64,000 nucleotides of DNA, from contig NC_058158.1 in assembly GCF_020080835.1 (NCBI RefSeq), positions 1,860,001-1,924,000 on the forward strand, in the 5' to 3' direction. A program made the position numbers and the translations under genes. The notes beneath the pieces are model-generated. The model did not search any database and was not told the origin of the DNA. It was given only the letters and a program-made list of their open reading frames with translations. The DNA comes from Cotesia glomerata (Eukaryota > Arthropoda > Insecta > Hymenoptera > Braconidae). Below, in pieces: positions 1 through 12,994 of this stretch (position 1 is the first letter of the stretch; each line of letters begins with the position of its first letter).

Positions 1-957
1 TTCTCATAGTATAGACTATATATTGAAACGGCAATTTTTACTGTTTGAAACTGTAATTTTTTAAGATGAGAGAGTCGTTATTTACACAGAAAAAAAAATT
101 TCTTGACTGAAGAACAAAATTCGTGGCTCAAGAAAATTTTCGAGTTCCTGAAGGAAGACCGGAGTTGTGTTGGCCGAAGTAAAAATTTTTCTTTAAATTC
201 TACTCTTGATGGAAATCATTTTTTCTTAATTCAAATTATCATAAATACTTGATACAATAAATTTTTGTATTTGATCAAGATTTTTAGATACTTTAGGGAA
301 GCAGCGCCACCTACTTTAGCTGAGAAAAAAATTTTCTCACCTTGAGAAAATTTTTCTCTTGAATATTTGATACCCATTTTATATTATTTTAGCGTGCAAT
401 TATACATATTGAATGAAAAAAAATGATGAAATATTATTTGATCTTCCCATTTGACATGTTAATCAATAAAAATATTAATTCAAATTTACTTTCTATCTTT
501 ATATTTAATTTTTTGGAGCAAGAGAGAAATTTTCTCAAGATAAGAAAATTAACTTCTATCAAGAACTAAATTTTTTGGAGCAAGAGGCTGAATTTTCTCA
601 AAACAACAAGATTTTCTTGACTTAAATAAATTTTCTTGGATCAAGATACGTATTTCTTAAAGCAGGAGAGTTAATTTTGTCGGAATAAGTGAAATTTCTT
701 GTCAAAAAAAAATTTTTTGCTCAAGAAAATAATTAGGAAGAAAAATATATTCTTAGCTCAAGTGAACCTTTTTTTCTGTGTACTATAGTGACAGCTACTA
801 ACCACATTTTCGATATCAAATCCTAAATTGTGGCTTGTACATTTTCTAAATTAAATTTTGTAATATTTACATTTGTGCCACCCCGACGTCCGCTGTACTG
901 TTTAAAACTATAAAAATTACCGAGAATCCGATTGAATTTTACAGTTTACTTTTTTCC
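1..957 (-). mobile_element. Element G fragment, reverse orientation, split by an inserted MITE
   Basis: Bases 1-84 and 781-957 together match, in reverse complement, the first ~260 bases of the element at 49161-51278, including its terminus acagtttacttttttcc near 941-957. The match is interrupted only by the 85-780 insertion. The rest of this copy lies off the left edge. No coding potential is seen. Confidence 0.6.
85..780. mobile_element. Element B MITE, copy 1 (696 bp, CAC...GTG ends, TA duplication)
   Basis: Starts cacagaaaaa and ends tttttctgtg, flanked by TA on both sides. It has exactly the same length as the copy at 37085-37780. The interior is rich in ttcttg/caagaa motifs and encodes nothing. 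The uninterrupted target is seen in the element G copy near 49340. Termini and 2-bp duplication recall CACTA/CMC-type DNA transposons; this class assignment is inference. Confidence 0.7.
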
Positions 958-2369
958 TTATATCCTCTATTTATACATTATTAAATTACAATGTTATTTT
1001 TATTTTTTTTCAGTATTTACCTCCGTTAATCGCCAGAATTCGCTTTCAGTTAAAAAAAGCTCATGTATTTTATAAAATAGTGGATTGTTTTCCAGCCGTC
1101 GGTGAAAGCATCTCTCCAGGGATTTATTTAAGCTCACACATCTTTGTAGAAAACAGAGTCATGTAATTTTCACCTGAAAGCACACATGCCGATTATATTG
1201 CATTGTTGGTATAATAATTATAATAATTATTTTAATGTTTCAAATATTTCAGTAGCATCAGAAACAGCAGGCTCAAGTAAACGCTTGAGAAAATAATCCT
1301 GCATTGTACCATTTGTTATTTTTATCCGGACACAAACACTTTAAAGGACAGAATGAAGATGAAAATTTAAATTTTAATCGTTATTGTTATTATATTACGG
1401 GAGAATTTTTGAGATAAATTTAATTAAAATAACAGGTACGTGTAATTTCTTTTGCCAATGTCACCAGTATTATTTAACTAATCCTCTTACAAATGCATCA
1501 GCGACTTGTACATTTAATCGAATCCTTTTACAGCTCTCTTTACTTCTCTCTGCACTATTTTTCCATCTAAAAACGTATCATTTCACCGTTTCAGCGACTC
1601 TTATTATATTCAGAATATAAAATTTTAATAAAAACCAGTGCATCTTCCGCTTTTTTCTTTATCTTCATATTTCAAATCTAAGAAACTCAACTCTATTTAA
1701 ACTCTTTTATCTTTTATTAATTTCGATTGCGCTATATTGCTGCTGTTGATTCCCCGATGTACTTTGCGTCATTTAAATAATCTATTTTTTTTATTTTTCA
1801 TTAAAAAAACCACATTCCAATAAATTTTTTCGATCTAAATTTACTTTTATTTATTTGTTAAGATTTAATAATTGATCAAAAATTTTGTTTTGAGTTTTCA
1901 GCCGAAACTAAAACCATAAATAAATAACAAATAATATTTACTATTTAGTTCTGATAAAAGAGACAAATATTGCCAGGAAGAAATGAAGCTTGAAAATTTA
2001 TCGGGGATTAAAATCAATACAAATATGAGTCAGAGCTAATAACTGGAATGAATGTCAAAATTAATTTGTTTACTAATAACTTTTGGTACAGTTTACTTGT
2101 TTGACTTTTTTTGTGTTTAGTATTGACACACATGAAATTTTTATGACCTATTTGTGATATTATAGCGTTATATATTTATAGTGATTAATATCATAAATTG
2201 AAAAAATTTATTATCAATTTCTTGATCGTAAAACTTTTATGACTCTGAAATTAATTTATAATTTATTTGATAAAATATTTATAAAAAATTTCATATCTAT
2301 AAAATTATATTTAAATTAATTATTCAAATAATATTAAAGTTAGCCGACGTTTTTAATTTTTGTCAGTTA
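958..2369. other. AT-rich sequence without recognised features
   Basis: No exon-like open frame with splice signals, no tRNA-like boxes and no clear terminal repeats were seen. The one ORF here, at 1384-1620, has a low-complexity product and no recognisable motif. Confidence 0.5.
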
Positions 2370-4068
2370 TGTATATTATTAAGAGAGTAAGAAAAATTCT
2401 CATATAATTCTCACCGATAGTCAATTTATTATGATAAGTATTTAGGCTGCATTCGAAAATGCTCTATCTCTAGATACATAATTAGGAAATGACCTTGTAT
2501 CTTGTCAACTATTGACATTTTTAAAGATATAAGCTCATTCCGATGTTATACTCATCAAGACCTTTCATTTGAGTACCCACATCAATTTTTCATATATTTC
2601 ATATATTTATATATATTATATATATGAATATATGAAAAATATATCAAAAATGCATGTGGGTATTCAAATGAAAGCTCTTGATGAGTGTAACATCAGGATG
2701 AGCTTGTATTTTTAAAAACGTCAATAGTTAAAAAAGTACAGTGCAATTTAACATAATTAAGAAATGACCTTGTATCTTGTGAACTACTGACATTTTTAGA
2801 GATATAAGCTCACCATGATATTTTACTCATCAAGACCTTTCATTTAAGTACCTACATCAATTTTTCATATATTTATATATATATGTATATATGAAAAATA
2901 TATCAAAATGCATGTGGGTACTCAAATGAAAGCTTTTAATGAGTGTAACATAATGATGAGATTGTATCTTTAAAAACGTCAATAGTGAAGAAAGTACAGT
3001 CCAATTTAACATAATTAAAAAATGACCTTGTATCTCGTGAACTACTGACATTTTTAAAGATATAAGCTCACTCCGACATTACACTCATCGAGACCTTTCA
3101 TTTGAGTACCCACATCAATTTTTCATATATTTCATATATTTATATATATTATATATATGAATATATGAAAAATATATCAAAAATGCATGTGGGTATTCAA
3201 ATGAAAGCTCTTGATGAGTGTAACATCAGGATGAGCTTGTATTTTTAAAAACGTCAATAGTTAAAAAAGTACAGTGCAATTTAACATAATTAAGAAATGA
3301 CCTTGTATCTTGTGAACTACTGATATTTTTAAAGATATAAGCTCACTCCGACATTACACTCATCGAGACCTTTCATTTGAGTACCCACATCAATTTTTCA
3401 TATATTTATATATATTATATATATGTATATATATAGTAGCGGCATGATGGCCGAGCGGGTTAAGTCATTATCCCGTTAGTTCGCTCGCACATCATGCCGT
3501 GAGGCGAGGGTTCGAGCCCCGACGGTTGCTCGAATAGTTCCAACACCAACCGTCGGGGGTCGCTCCGGTAGCCGAACTGTACTGGCATGGGTTTTCTTTG
3601 TGGTTTCCCCATCGCCACTATTCCAACAACCGATAGAAAGGGGTGAGGAATAGGGTAAATACAGTACAGAAAGCACAAGTTGGTCCACAGCCGCAGTGAT
3701 GATAATAATAAAGAGTTGAATATATAAATGTGTGAAAAATAAGGTTGATTATGTAGTGAAAATACAGGAGTGAAAAGAGGATGTGCTGGGGTCCAAAAAA
3801 CTGTTGAATAAACAAGGACAGTATAAAAACACAGGTATACAAGTAAAAATCGAAATAAATATATATGTATATATGAAAAATACATAAAAATGCATGTGGG
3901 TACTCAAATGAAAGCTCTTGATAAGCGTTACATCGGGATGAGCTTATATCTTTAAAAACGTCAATATTTAAGAAATTACAGTGCAATTTAACAAAATTCA
4001 TTATTTAATAAGGCAAAATTTTATTTATCTGTAGTTCACAAGTCACATAGTGACTGCAAGGTTGCTAG
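2370..4068 (+). mobile_element. Helitron-like non-autonomous element, copy 1
   Basis: The 5' end tatattattaagagagtaag matches the other copies apart from a degraded TC. The 3' end has the hairpin agtcacatagtgact, then gcaaggttg and a terminal CTAG. The interior is tandem ~240-bp palindromic units centred on AT-rich tips, with recurring arms such as gtacccacatcaatttttc and gaaaaatatatcaaaaatgc. A SINE at 3437-3868 interrupts the last palindrome. There is no Rep/helicase gene, so it is non-autonomous. Confidence 0.65.
3437..3868 (+). mobile_element. tRNA-derived SINE with class II (Leu/Ser-like) head
   Basis: A-box tggccgagcgggttaag and B-box ggttcgagcccc are spaced as in a class II tRNA, so this could be a Pol III promoter. 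A non-tRNA body follows, ending in an AT-rich tail near aaataaatatatatg. It lies inside a Helitron palindrome. It is not an intact tRNA: the acceptor arm does not close. ORFs across it are incidental. Confidence 0.6.
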
Positions 4069-5316
4069 TTAAATTAAATCTAAAAAATATTTTTTAAAAA
4101 TTGCACTTATTGTTTTTCAAGTTTTTTACGAATGAAATTTTTTTTTTATTAAAAAAAAAAATTTCTAAATGTCGGCTAACTTAATTTTTATTATTCAAAT
4201 CGCGTTCACAGATAAAAATTTAAATTTAACAACATTCTACAATTTTTTCAGCAAAAGCTGCTACATTGTTCTACTTAAAAAAAAAGCCTGAACTTAAATT
4301 CAATAGCCAATAGAAAATAAAAAAAGGACTATTAACTTGAGTATGTAAATAAAATAAATAAAATCAATCGGTGACTTCTTTTGTAAACTGGAATTCAAAC
4401 TTCGGCGCTTTCACTAGAGATTAATTTTCATTGTGCCGATAAAAAAAAACACCGGATCGGAGATGTATTTAATTCAGAGCGTATTTTGACATTTTTCCAG
4501 CTATCATATCGCGGTCAACCGATTTTATGGACCGTAGTGATTAATGGTCAGTATTTTTCGGTATTTACCGCATGTATGCCCAAGTATTTATTGATAATAA
4601 CCGCAAATAAATTTTAGCGTTGCTGGAGAGCCGTAGACAGGTTTAATGTGAAGCACTTCCAGCCGAAGGAGGTTTATATTAAAGGATGAGCAGTATTCGG
4701 TATGAAAAATAAAAAAATATAAAACAAATAGACCGCAGGACAATTGAACCGGTCAATCAAGTGGCGTGTGTGCAACAAGCTGGCTCTCTTTAGCGTCCAT
4801 ACTATCTGTAGATGTCAACCGATCGATTCAGTGTTAGCTGCGTCAGCAAATCCATATTTGTATCACCTGTACGTCGATTGAAAACTACTGAATTTCTCAC
4901 CCTTTATATTTTTCTCTCAGCTCTTTTATATCTTCTCCATTATTTCATGTGTTGCGTTATATCTACAACACAATAAACATTCTATTCAAATACTTGCATT
5001 CTATCCAATATTTACTCGTTGTCCTTCTCGTTTTGTCTCTATACATACAAATACATTCGTTATCTGAACCGTAATACAATTGTCGGTTAAACGAACACAA
5101 CGTATGTTATTCTTGGTTGTTGCCTTCGATTTTTAAAATAAATTACTGCTTTTAATCATTCAAATTCCAAATTTTCTTCTTTCAATATTTTTAGTAGATT
5201 TCATAAAAATCTAACTATTGTATTTGTCCTTATGACGTAAATTTCCATAAATTTTGTTATATTTCGACCTAACTCGACGAACTGAGTCAGAAAATACATA
5301 TGGTTCGAAAGTTTAT
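4069..5316. other. Unassigned; palindromic-MITE fragment, then a GC-richer patch
   Basis: Bases 4075-4185 are half of a GTTAGC-type palindromic element, ending aatgtcggctaac. About 4380-4880 is less AT-rich (for example near 4740-4870) and might be a promoter or noncoding exon, but I see no convincing ORF with splice sites. Confidence 0.3.
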
Positions 5317-5321
5317 ATATG

Positions 5322-5371
<50 letters not shown>

Positions 5372-5372
5372 C
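5317..5372. repeat. (AT)n microsatellite
   Basis: Nearly pure TA dinucleotides with scattered TATG/TACA interruptions, seen directly. Confidence 0.9.
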
Positions 5373-6081
5373 GATATGCTTGCTTGTCACGACGATAGCG
5401 TCAACAATTCTTAAGGGATCTCAATGAAACTCAACATACTTATTCTATCGACTATTAGGAAGGTCAAGTTCAAATATGAGCTTAATCGGTTAGATAGTTT
5501 AGAAATTACAGCATTTAAAAATTTTAAAATTTTGAAAATTTGATACTTTCACTACTTCTCCCTCAAATAACTTTTGAACGCGTCGAGTTATTCGATTCCT
5601 GTAAATTGCATCTAAAAGCTGAGAAATTAAACTTCAATTTATGTGCTCACATTTTTTTTTAAAGCAAAAAAAAATCCATCTTTGGATCTTTTTTAAGAAA
5701 TTTTACTCTTGCAATCGTTTCGTTTTTTCGTTCGTTGTATGAATGTTACAGATTATCCTTTAATGTAAGAACTAAAAAATATATGAATTTTCAATTAATA
5801 AATCAGGAATTTCGTCATATTTAAAAATATGATGCGAAAATCTGTGTAATGACAGATTTTTTTTTTTTGTATATCCTAGTAGTTTTTTTTATTGTTATGA
5901 AATCTACTTCCATTTCGGCTGCCGAATGGCCTTTTTTTTTAATCCATTGAATATTTTTATATTCTTCAAATTTCTTGCAAGCTTCTCTTTTAAAATTATT
6001 TGGACAAAATTTATTACACTAAAGTTAACTGATATAAATTTTATAATAATAAAGCTAGCCGACGTTTTTAGATGAAAATTA
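5373..6081. other. Unassigned repeat-like sequence
   Basis: Text such as cttttgaacgcgtcgag and cgatagcgtcaac resembles the style of element C (cttttgaacggttgaacc), so this may be a diverged mobile element. No gene was seen. Confidence 0.3.
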
Positions 6082-6900
6082 AGTTAGCCGACATTTAAAA
6101 ATTTTTACAATTTTTTTTATTGAAGAAAATTATTACAAAAAATTAAAAAAAAAAAATTGACTCGTAAAAAACTTGAAAAACTGTAAGTGCAATTAAAAAA
6201 AAAATTTTTTAGTTCTAATTTAATAAATAGGCAAAATCAAAAAATCAAAAATGTCGGCTAACTTTATTGTTATTAAAGTTAGCTGTTACTTCATAATTTT
6301 TTAATTTTCTTCAACAAATAAATGTGTTGAAAAAAATTATTTTCAAAAAATTGAATATTAATTTATTAAAATTTCTAAATGTAAATTTTTTTTGTCCTAA
6401 TTTATTTGTTAAAAATATTATTAAAATTAATTTAGCAGATATTTAACAATATTTAGAATTTTTCTAACAAATAAATTATGGAAATAAAAATTGACATGTA
6501 GAAAATTTAAAAAATTAAAAATGCAATTTTTTAACAATAATTTTTTAGAATTAATTTAATTGTTAAATAAAATTAAAACTGACTTTAATGTCATTTAAAA
6601 TTATCGAATATCTACTGAATTAATTTTCATGACATTTTTTTATTTTGTTTAATTTATTAAATTAGAACTATAAATTTTTTTTTAAGTTACACTTACAATT
6701 TTTTAAATATCAGCTAACTTTATTTTCATATAAATTTTTTATAATTTTATAACAATAAAATTATTATGAAAAAAATTTAATGAAAAAACTCCACATGTAA
6801 AAATTAAATCAAAATTGTTAATTAAAATTTTTTAAAGCATTTTTGTATTGTTCTTGATTTGTAAAAAAATAAAAAATTGTCAGCTAACTTTACTATCATC
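6082..6900. mobile_element. Palindromic GTTAGCYGAC elements, one complete copy and degenerate neighbours
   Basis: Bases 6082-6264 start gttagccgacatttaaaa and end aatgtcggctaac, an imperfect ~180-bp palindrome. Related half-elements with gcagatatttaa and cagctaacttta continue to about 6900. Palindromic, AT-rich and non-coding, as expected of foldback MITEs. Confidence 0.55.
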
Positions 6901-7491
6901 CTATCCAAAAAATTTTTAGAATACAAATAAAACTTTCTCTTGAGGTAAGAATTAATTTTGAGTTCATCAAAATAAATCAAGTCAGATATTACCAATTTAT
7001 CCACAGACTCGGTAGAATCTGGCGCCAAGTTCCGTTCAAATCCGTTGTAAACGGAGCGCCAGACTACCGACTATGTTTACTGTAAGCAGAACGGTATTTT
7101 GAGGTTGCAAAATTTTATTTAATTCTACGGTACTTCTTGTTCCTAAATTTTATATTATAACAGTAATTCATGCTTTATTTTACTGATATTAATTAATTAT
7201 ATTTAATTATAATAATTAATCTACTTGAAATTACTAAATTTTATCAGCACAAACTATAGCAAGCTCAAAAATTTCGATCCTGACTTTTTTTCTATGTAAA
7301 AAGTGACATGCCACAGACTAAATAATTCGAGAATGCATGGTAATCTTCCAATAGATGGGAAACTACAGTTAAAAAAATACATTTCAAAGCTTGCATCGAC
7401 ATTCGCCAGGGTGCGCTGGAATTGTTTTTACATAAACTGTAGCTTCAAGAGGATAGTTTGCTATAAAAAATGCAGCCAACGCGAGATTTAA

Positions 7492-8574
7492 GGTATTACC
7501 CTCGCGACTTCCGTCGTCAAAAGTTTATGCCAGAGTGTATGGTACACATACCAGATAGCCATTATTGACAAGCCTAAAACTTTTTGTCGTTTATGTACTT
7601 ATTTCAGCCAATCACGAAGGAGATACTGATCGTTTGAAAAGTCTGGCAACACTGCGTGAGCGTTAAGATATTTTATAGTGGTTATACTGTAGTGTTTTGG
7701 ACTGGCTGTAGACTTATCTCTGTTTTGATACATGCGTTTATTTATTTATTTACATACATTGAAAGATTAATATATATTATTATATTAAAATTGTTAACTT
7801 TTTGAATTTTTAATAAATATAAAAAAAATTAAAATTAATTCAGCCGACATTTAAAAATTTTTAGAATTTTTTTTTATTGAAAAAATGATTACAAAAAAAT
7901 AAAAAAAAAATTTCACTTGAAAAAAACTTCAAAAACTGTAAATGCAATATAAAAATATTTTTTTTTTTCTAATTTAATTATTAAAAAAAAGTCAAAAAAT
8001 TAAAAATGTTGGCTAACTTTAGTATCATAAAAAAATACTTATTTTCATAAAATAATCATAGTTTTTTTTTTAAATAAATAAAATTAATAACTATAATATT
8101 ACACCTAATGTAAATTAAACTTTTCAAATTTGTCAGCGCATGCGCGTCTCATACTTCTTTCGCGGCTAACAAAACTTGCGCTGTTGCCACAGCTTTATTA
8201 ACGTATCCCCTCCTCAGTTAAAGTCTGGTAAATTTTTCATTACTTATTAATAAATATCTCTGAAACTGTGTGGTAATTATCAATGAATTTTTTTTTTTTT
8301 TAATTGTTTAGTTGTTAGTTAACGTTACTCTAGTTTTTTAAAAAGATCCTAAGAAAAGTTTCTAAGATATAAAAATGTTTGTAGGTAAATTTTCGATATC
8401 CCGTATACTGTAATGTATAAGAGCGTTCAAAACTCAAACTTTAAAATTAAATATCTCGGAAACTAGATGGTAAAAAATTCTCAAATTGCGCCAATCGACG
8501 CAGAATTATATGAAAATTAATCTACCAAAATTAAAAAAAAATCCTAAGAAAACGACTTTGGCGAGGGTACTACC
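7492..8574. mobile_element. Non-autonomous DNA element with TTAA target duplication
   Basis: Left end ggtattaccctcgc and right end gcgagggtactacc are inverted repeats, each flanked by TTAA (7488-7491 and 8575-8578). TTAA duplication is typical of piggyBac and Kolobok superfamilies. No transposase ORF is present. A GTTAGC-type MITE sits inside at 7838-8020. Confidence 0.55.
7838..8020. mobile_element. Palindromic GTTAGCYGAC MITE nested in the TTAA element
   Basis: Starts cagccgacatttaaaa and ends aaaatgttggctaacttt, with A/T-rich inner arms that are inverted copies of each other. Confidence 0.55.
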
Positions 8575-8624
8575 TTAAGTTGGTACCAATTGTAAATTTT
8601 TATTATAATTACAAAAAATACTAA

Positions 8625-9153
8625 AATCCGAACAAAAACAGTTTCACTGTAAAAAAAATCGCGCCAAGTCCACGTTCATAAGACTATTAAGAAAAATAAA
8701 TTTCTTATTTCTTTACAAAAAGATATAAAATAAAAAAATTAAAAAATCCAAGTAACCGATATGATTGTATTTGATTTTCGGAAATTAAAAAAAATTTTAT
8801 TGTAAATTTAAAAATTAAAAAAAAAATTTTGGAACGTACTTGGTGTGCGTCATTGTGTATTTCAATTTTTTTAAAGTCCTAGCAAATAGATTTTACGAAT
8901 TTCATTAAAAGTAAAATATTTTGCAACCACGCACACTAAATACGTTCCAAAATTTTTTTTTAATTTTCAAATTTACAATAAAATTTTTTTTAATTTCCGA
9001 AAATCAAATACAATCATATCGGTTACTTGGATTTTTTAATTTTTTTATTTTATATCTTTTTGTAAAGAAATAAGAAATTTTTTTTTCTTAATAGTCTTAT
9101 GAACGTGGACTTGGCGCGATTTTTTTTACAGTGAAACTGTTTTTGTTCGGATT
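8625..9153. mobile_element. 529-bp foldback element, copy 1 with ~220-bp arms
   Basis: Begins aatccgaacaaaaacag and ends ctgtttttgttcggatt. The arms are almost perfect inverted repeats meeting at a ~90-bp unique centre between ggtgtgcg and cgcacact. A second, right-truncated copy is at 12390-12877. No coding capacity. Confidence 0.75.
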
Positions 9154-9942
9154 ATACTACCCAGTGTTCTGGTTTTAATTATTTTTCTTCATACTCAAAA
9201 CAGTTAACAAAGGTTGTGTTCAGGTTTGCTAACAATAACAAAGTTCTTAACAGAACTTGTACGTAAAGTGAAGCAAACTTGACTTCACTCCTTAGAGTAT
9301 ATGTGTCTAAAAATTACAAGGTATAGTTAAGTAACTTCGGAACTTTTCGGGAGTTTAAATTTGAACAGCCGAAAAGTCTCGACTGAAGTTTGTTACACTT
9401 AATGGCGTCCCTTGTGAGAAGATATGGTTTTATAAATTATTAACCTAATTGTAGAGTATTATTTATAGGATAGAGTGAATAATTTTGGAAAATACTTTGT
9501 AATGTTGAATTATATCTTCTCTAGGGATGAAAATAAAAATTACCGGAGCTGAATTTCAGTTAAATCGTGGTGATTAATTGTTTGTTGGGTTGTTAATGTT
9601 AAAATTTATCTGTAATTAATTATATCTGTAACTAGCCGTGAGAGGTTGGAAAAGTGCAGCGTAACGACAAAAATTTAACTGTATACTTCATCATACCATA
9701 TATTTATTGTAATTTTATCTTAGAAAGTTATAGCAGCCAGATCTGTCATCAAAAATAATTTATTATACTTTGTAAGTTTGTTAAGGAGGTCCTTTCGCCG
9801 CCAATGTAAAATAAAAAATATTAGATTATGAGTAAATTTAATTTTTTTCTAATAGTTAAGGTCCTTATTTATCTTATAGTGAGGTTTAAATTATACTTTA
9901 CCGGACAAATTTTTGAAAAAATAACATTTTTAAATGTTAGTA
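9154..9942. other. No recognised features
   Basis: AT-rich sequence without repeat ends, RNA-gene boxes or ORFs of interest. Confidence 0.5.
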
Positions 9943-11253
9943 CACAGTAAAAAATATTGTGTATTTGTGTCGAAAACGGTTTGTGTTAAAAATTGTAGTG
10001 TGTTAAAATAACACAAAGTTTGTGTTACTTTATTTTGTAACATAAAAAATGTGTTATACACTCTTCATTAACACATTTTGTATGTTACTGTGGAATTAAC
10101 GCAAAGTTTGTGTTAAAATCTCCATCAATATAACATTAACTTTGTGTTAACAGCGCGTCGGTTCTTTACTTTACGCAGCAACCGTTTTCACAAAGTGAGC
10201 GTCATCATTGGCATCTATTTTGTTGGTGTTTTGAGTGTTAATAATAGAGTTATTTATTCGAAAAATTAAAGATAAAGTGAGTTTATAATACGAACAAAAA
10301 AATTGATGTAATCAACGGTGAGTGATTATTTATTTATTATTGAAATTTCTGAATACTGTAGATAACCTTTCTTTCTTCAAAGATAACCTTAAAATTTGTT
10401 TTTATAAAATTAAGTACTCTTAATAGTAGATATTGAAAAAATATTCTCTGTAAAATTTATGATTATTATAAATTAAAATTTCTGAATTTTTAACTGCCAG
10501 TTAGTGATTTTGTTTTTATTAATTTTTTTTTTTTTTTTATACCAAGTATACAATACTAAAATTTATTTTGACGTAAGTTTTATTTTTTTTTAGATAAGTG
10601 GGAATTCATCTAACATTCAAAAATTTGATGTAAATCAAAGTCAAAAAGTGACTGTCATGTTTATTCTGGAGTGGAAAAATACTAAAGTTTGAGCCAAACT
10701 AAATTTGCCTGATACGTTTAACAACCTTGTTTTAAAAGATTAATCTTCATTATAACTAATTATTTCTTATAATCTAATATTCTTATAATCTAATATGAAA
10801 ATATAATTAATATTATTAAATAACAAAGACAATTATATTTTTTAATTTGCTGCTTCATTTCTAAAATCTATAAATTGTTTTTCGATTTAATTATTTAAAA
10901 TTTTACCTACAATTATTTACATTCAATAACTGTTGATTTAATAAAATGTAAATAAAAAAAAAATTTTTTTTTAATAAATATTATTGACTACAGTTAAGGA
11001 AATAAAAAAAAATTATTTTATAGGTATAAAACAGTTGATTAGAATAAATAAAATTATTTAACATTTATTTTGTGTTAAGATTGACACTTTAAAAGTGTAA
11101 GATTCTTTGCGCCCTCTTGTGGCGATATTTTAACATAATCTTTGTGTTAAAAAGGGGTTACACAAAGTTTGTGTCAAAATTTCAACACAAATTTCGTGTC
11201 AACCGTTTTTAACACACAAACTGTGTTGATTTTACACAATATTTTTTACTGTG
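9943..11253. mobile_element. CAC...GTG element (1311 bp, TA duplication) rich in aacacaaa motifs
   Basis: Left end cacagtaaaaaatattgtg and right end cacaatattttttactgtg are inverted repeats, flanked by TA on each side. The sub-terminal zones hold many copies of gtgttaa/ttaacac. The centre is unique AT-rich DNA without an ORF. Related short forms lie at 42976, 44793 and 47744-47940. Confidence 0.65.
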
Positions 11254-12389
11254 TATTTGTTCAGAGTCTTACGAGAAAATCAGACGTTTGCAGTATTTCT
11301 CGAATTATACTATCAGTCATGGATTAGATGAAGTAAAAAAAAACTAAAAATCAGATTTTCGAAATATTCAGGTTTCTTTTTTTGCAATAAAATATATCAG
11401 TTACCGAGATATTTATTGAGAAATTAATATTTAAAAATCACTAAAAATTCTCAAGTTACCTACAATAAAATGGAGTCAAAAGATTTGGCAACGTTGCGTA
11501 TCGCGCGAGCTTCAGACCATTCAGTAAATTCAAACTAAACTTTAACGCGCTTATGTTTTTCATGCATACTTATTAGTTAATTTATTGTTAGCAAATTTTC
11601 ATAATTCATAATTGAAAAATAAAACAATAATTAAAAAATACTAGCATTCCTGCCATGAGACATTAGAATGTTATGGTTTTGTGACTAAACATTTTTAATT
11701 AATTTATTTATTTACACTGACTGCAAAAAGTTAAACACGGTTAAGGTTATATTGTGCAAATAAAAATGCAAACAACCGAAATAAAGCGTTGCCAAATCAC
11801 GAACAGGTTACTAACAGCTGATTTACAACAGTCAAATTAATGTTTGTATTTAACTATTTTTTTTTTAATTTTCAAAATTTCAACGATTAATGCCTCATAT
11901 ACTATTTATTTTTTAATTTTAGGAATTTTTATGGGTTTTGTATTTTAATTTATTGAAAATTTACTACTACAGTTGTTATGACTCAACTGGAGCGAAAAGA
12001 CTTCCTTAATAAATTTAAGTAAGATATCGATTGTTTACTTTTGAGCTTCTTATTATGATTATTATTTTTTTTAAATCATATTCTTGGAAATTCAATTTTA
12101 TCAATTTAATATTAAATATTTAATGTAGTTTCTGATTTGAAATTTAAATTGCAGTTTCAATATTTGAAGATATGAAAAAATAATGAGAATACTTTTTTTG
12201 TAGAAAATTAAATTTTCTATAAAATGGTCCTCATCAATTTTATTGTATCTTGTTGAATTCCAAAGTACAATCCAATTCTTTTTATATAATTTTACAATTT
12301 CTACCTTGGATTTACTAATGATTGTAATAGGATTTATAATGACTCATTACTTCTCTATATAATATTATGTTTGTACTTGAGTTAAAATT
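11254..12389. other. No gene recognised; a small inverted motif
   Basis: The motif gatttggcaacg near 11480 recurs inverted as cgttgccaaatc near 11788 and may mark the ends of an unnamed ~320-bp element. Nothing else could be supported. Confidence 0.3.
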
Positions 12390-12877
12390 AATCCGAACAA
12401 AAACAGTTTCACTGTAAAAAAATCACGCCAAGTCCACGTTCATAAGACTATTAAGAAAAAAAAATTTGTTTTTTTCTTTACAAAAAGATATAAAATAAAA
12501 AATTAAAAAATCCAAGTAACCGATATGGTTGTATATGATTTTCGGAAATTAAAAAAAATTTTGTTGTAAATTTAAAAATTAAAAGAAACAATTTTGGAAC
12601 GTATTTAGTGTGCGTGGTTACGAAAAATTTCACTTTTTATGAAATTCTTAAAATCTATCTACTAGGACTTTTAAAAAAAATTGAATACACAATGACGCAC
12701 ACCAAGTACGTTCCAAAGTTGTTTCTTTTAATTTTTAAATTTACAACAAAATTTTTTTTAATTTCCGAAAATCATATACAACCATATCGGTTACTTGGAT
12801 TTTTTAATTTTTTATTTTATATCTTTTTGTAAAGAAATAAAATTTTTTTTTCTTGATAGTCTTATGAACGTGAATAG
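12390..12877. mobile_element. Foldback element, copy 2, right-truncated, centre inverted
   Basis: Begins atccgaacaaaaacag and follows copy 1 through both arms, but stops at cttatgaacgtg, losing the last ~40 bases. The central ~90 bases are in the opposite orientation to the 8625-9153 copy. An ORF across it is a by-product. Confidence 0.7.
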
Positions 12878-12994
12878 CTAAAAGCTAATGTACTTAGGTA
12901 CAAACAATTTAATCAATAAAAAAAAATAATTAATAATATTTGCTTCAAGTTATGGGCCTAGTACTTGCGTTTTTTAGATACAATATTAATTTTT

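Noticed and set aside
3460..4001. Minus-strand ORFs of 127-141 codons
   Set aside because: They cross the SINE and the Helitron palindrome; composition is Phe/Tyr/Ile-rich from AT repeats.
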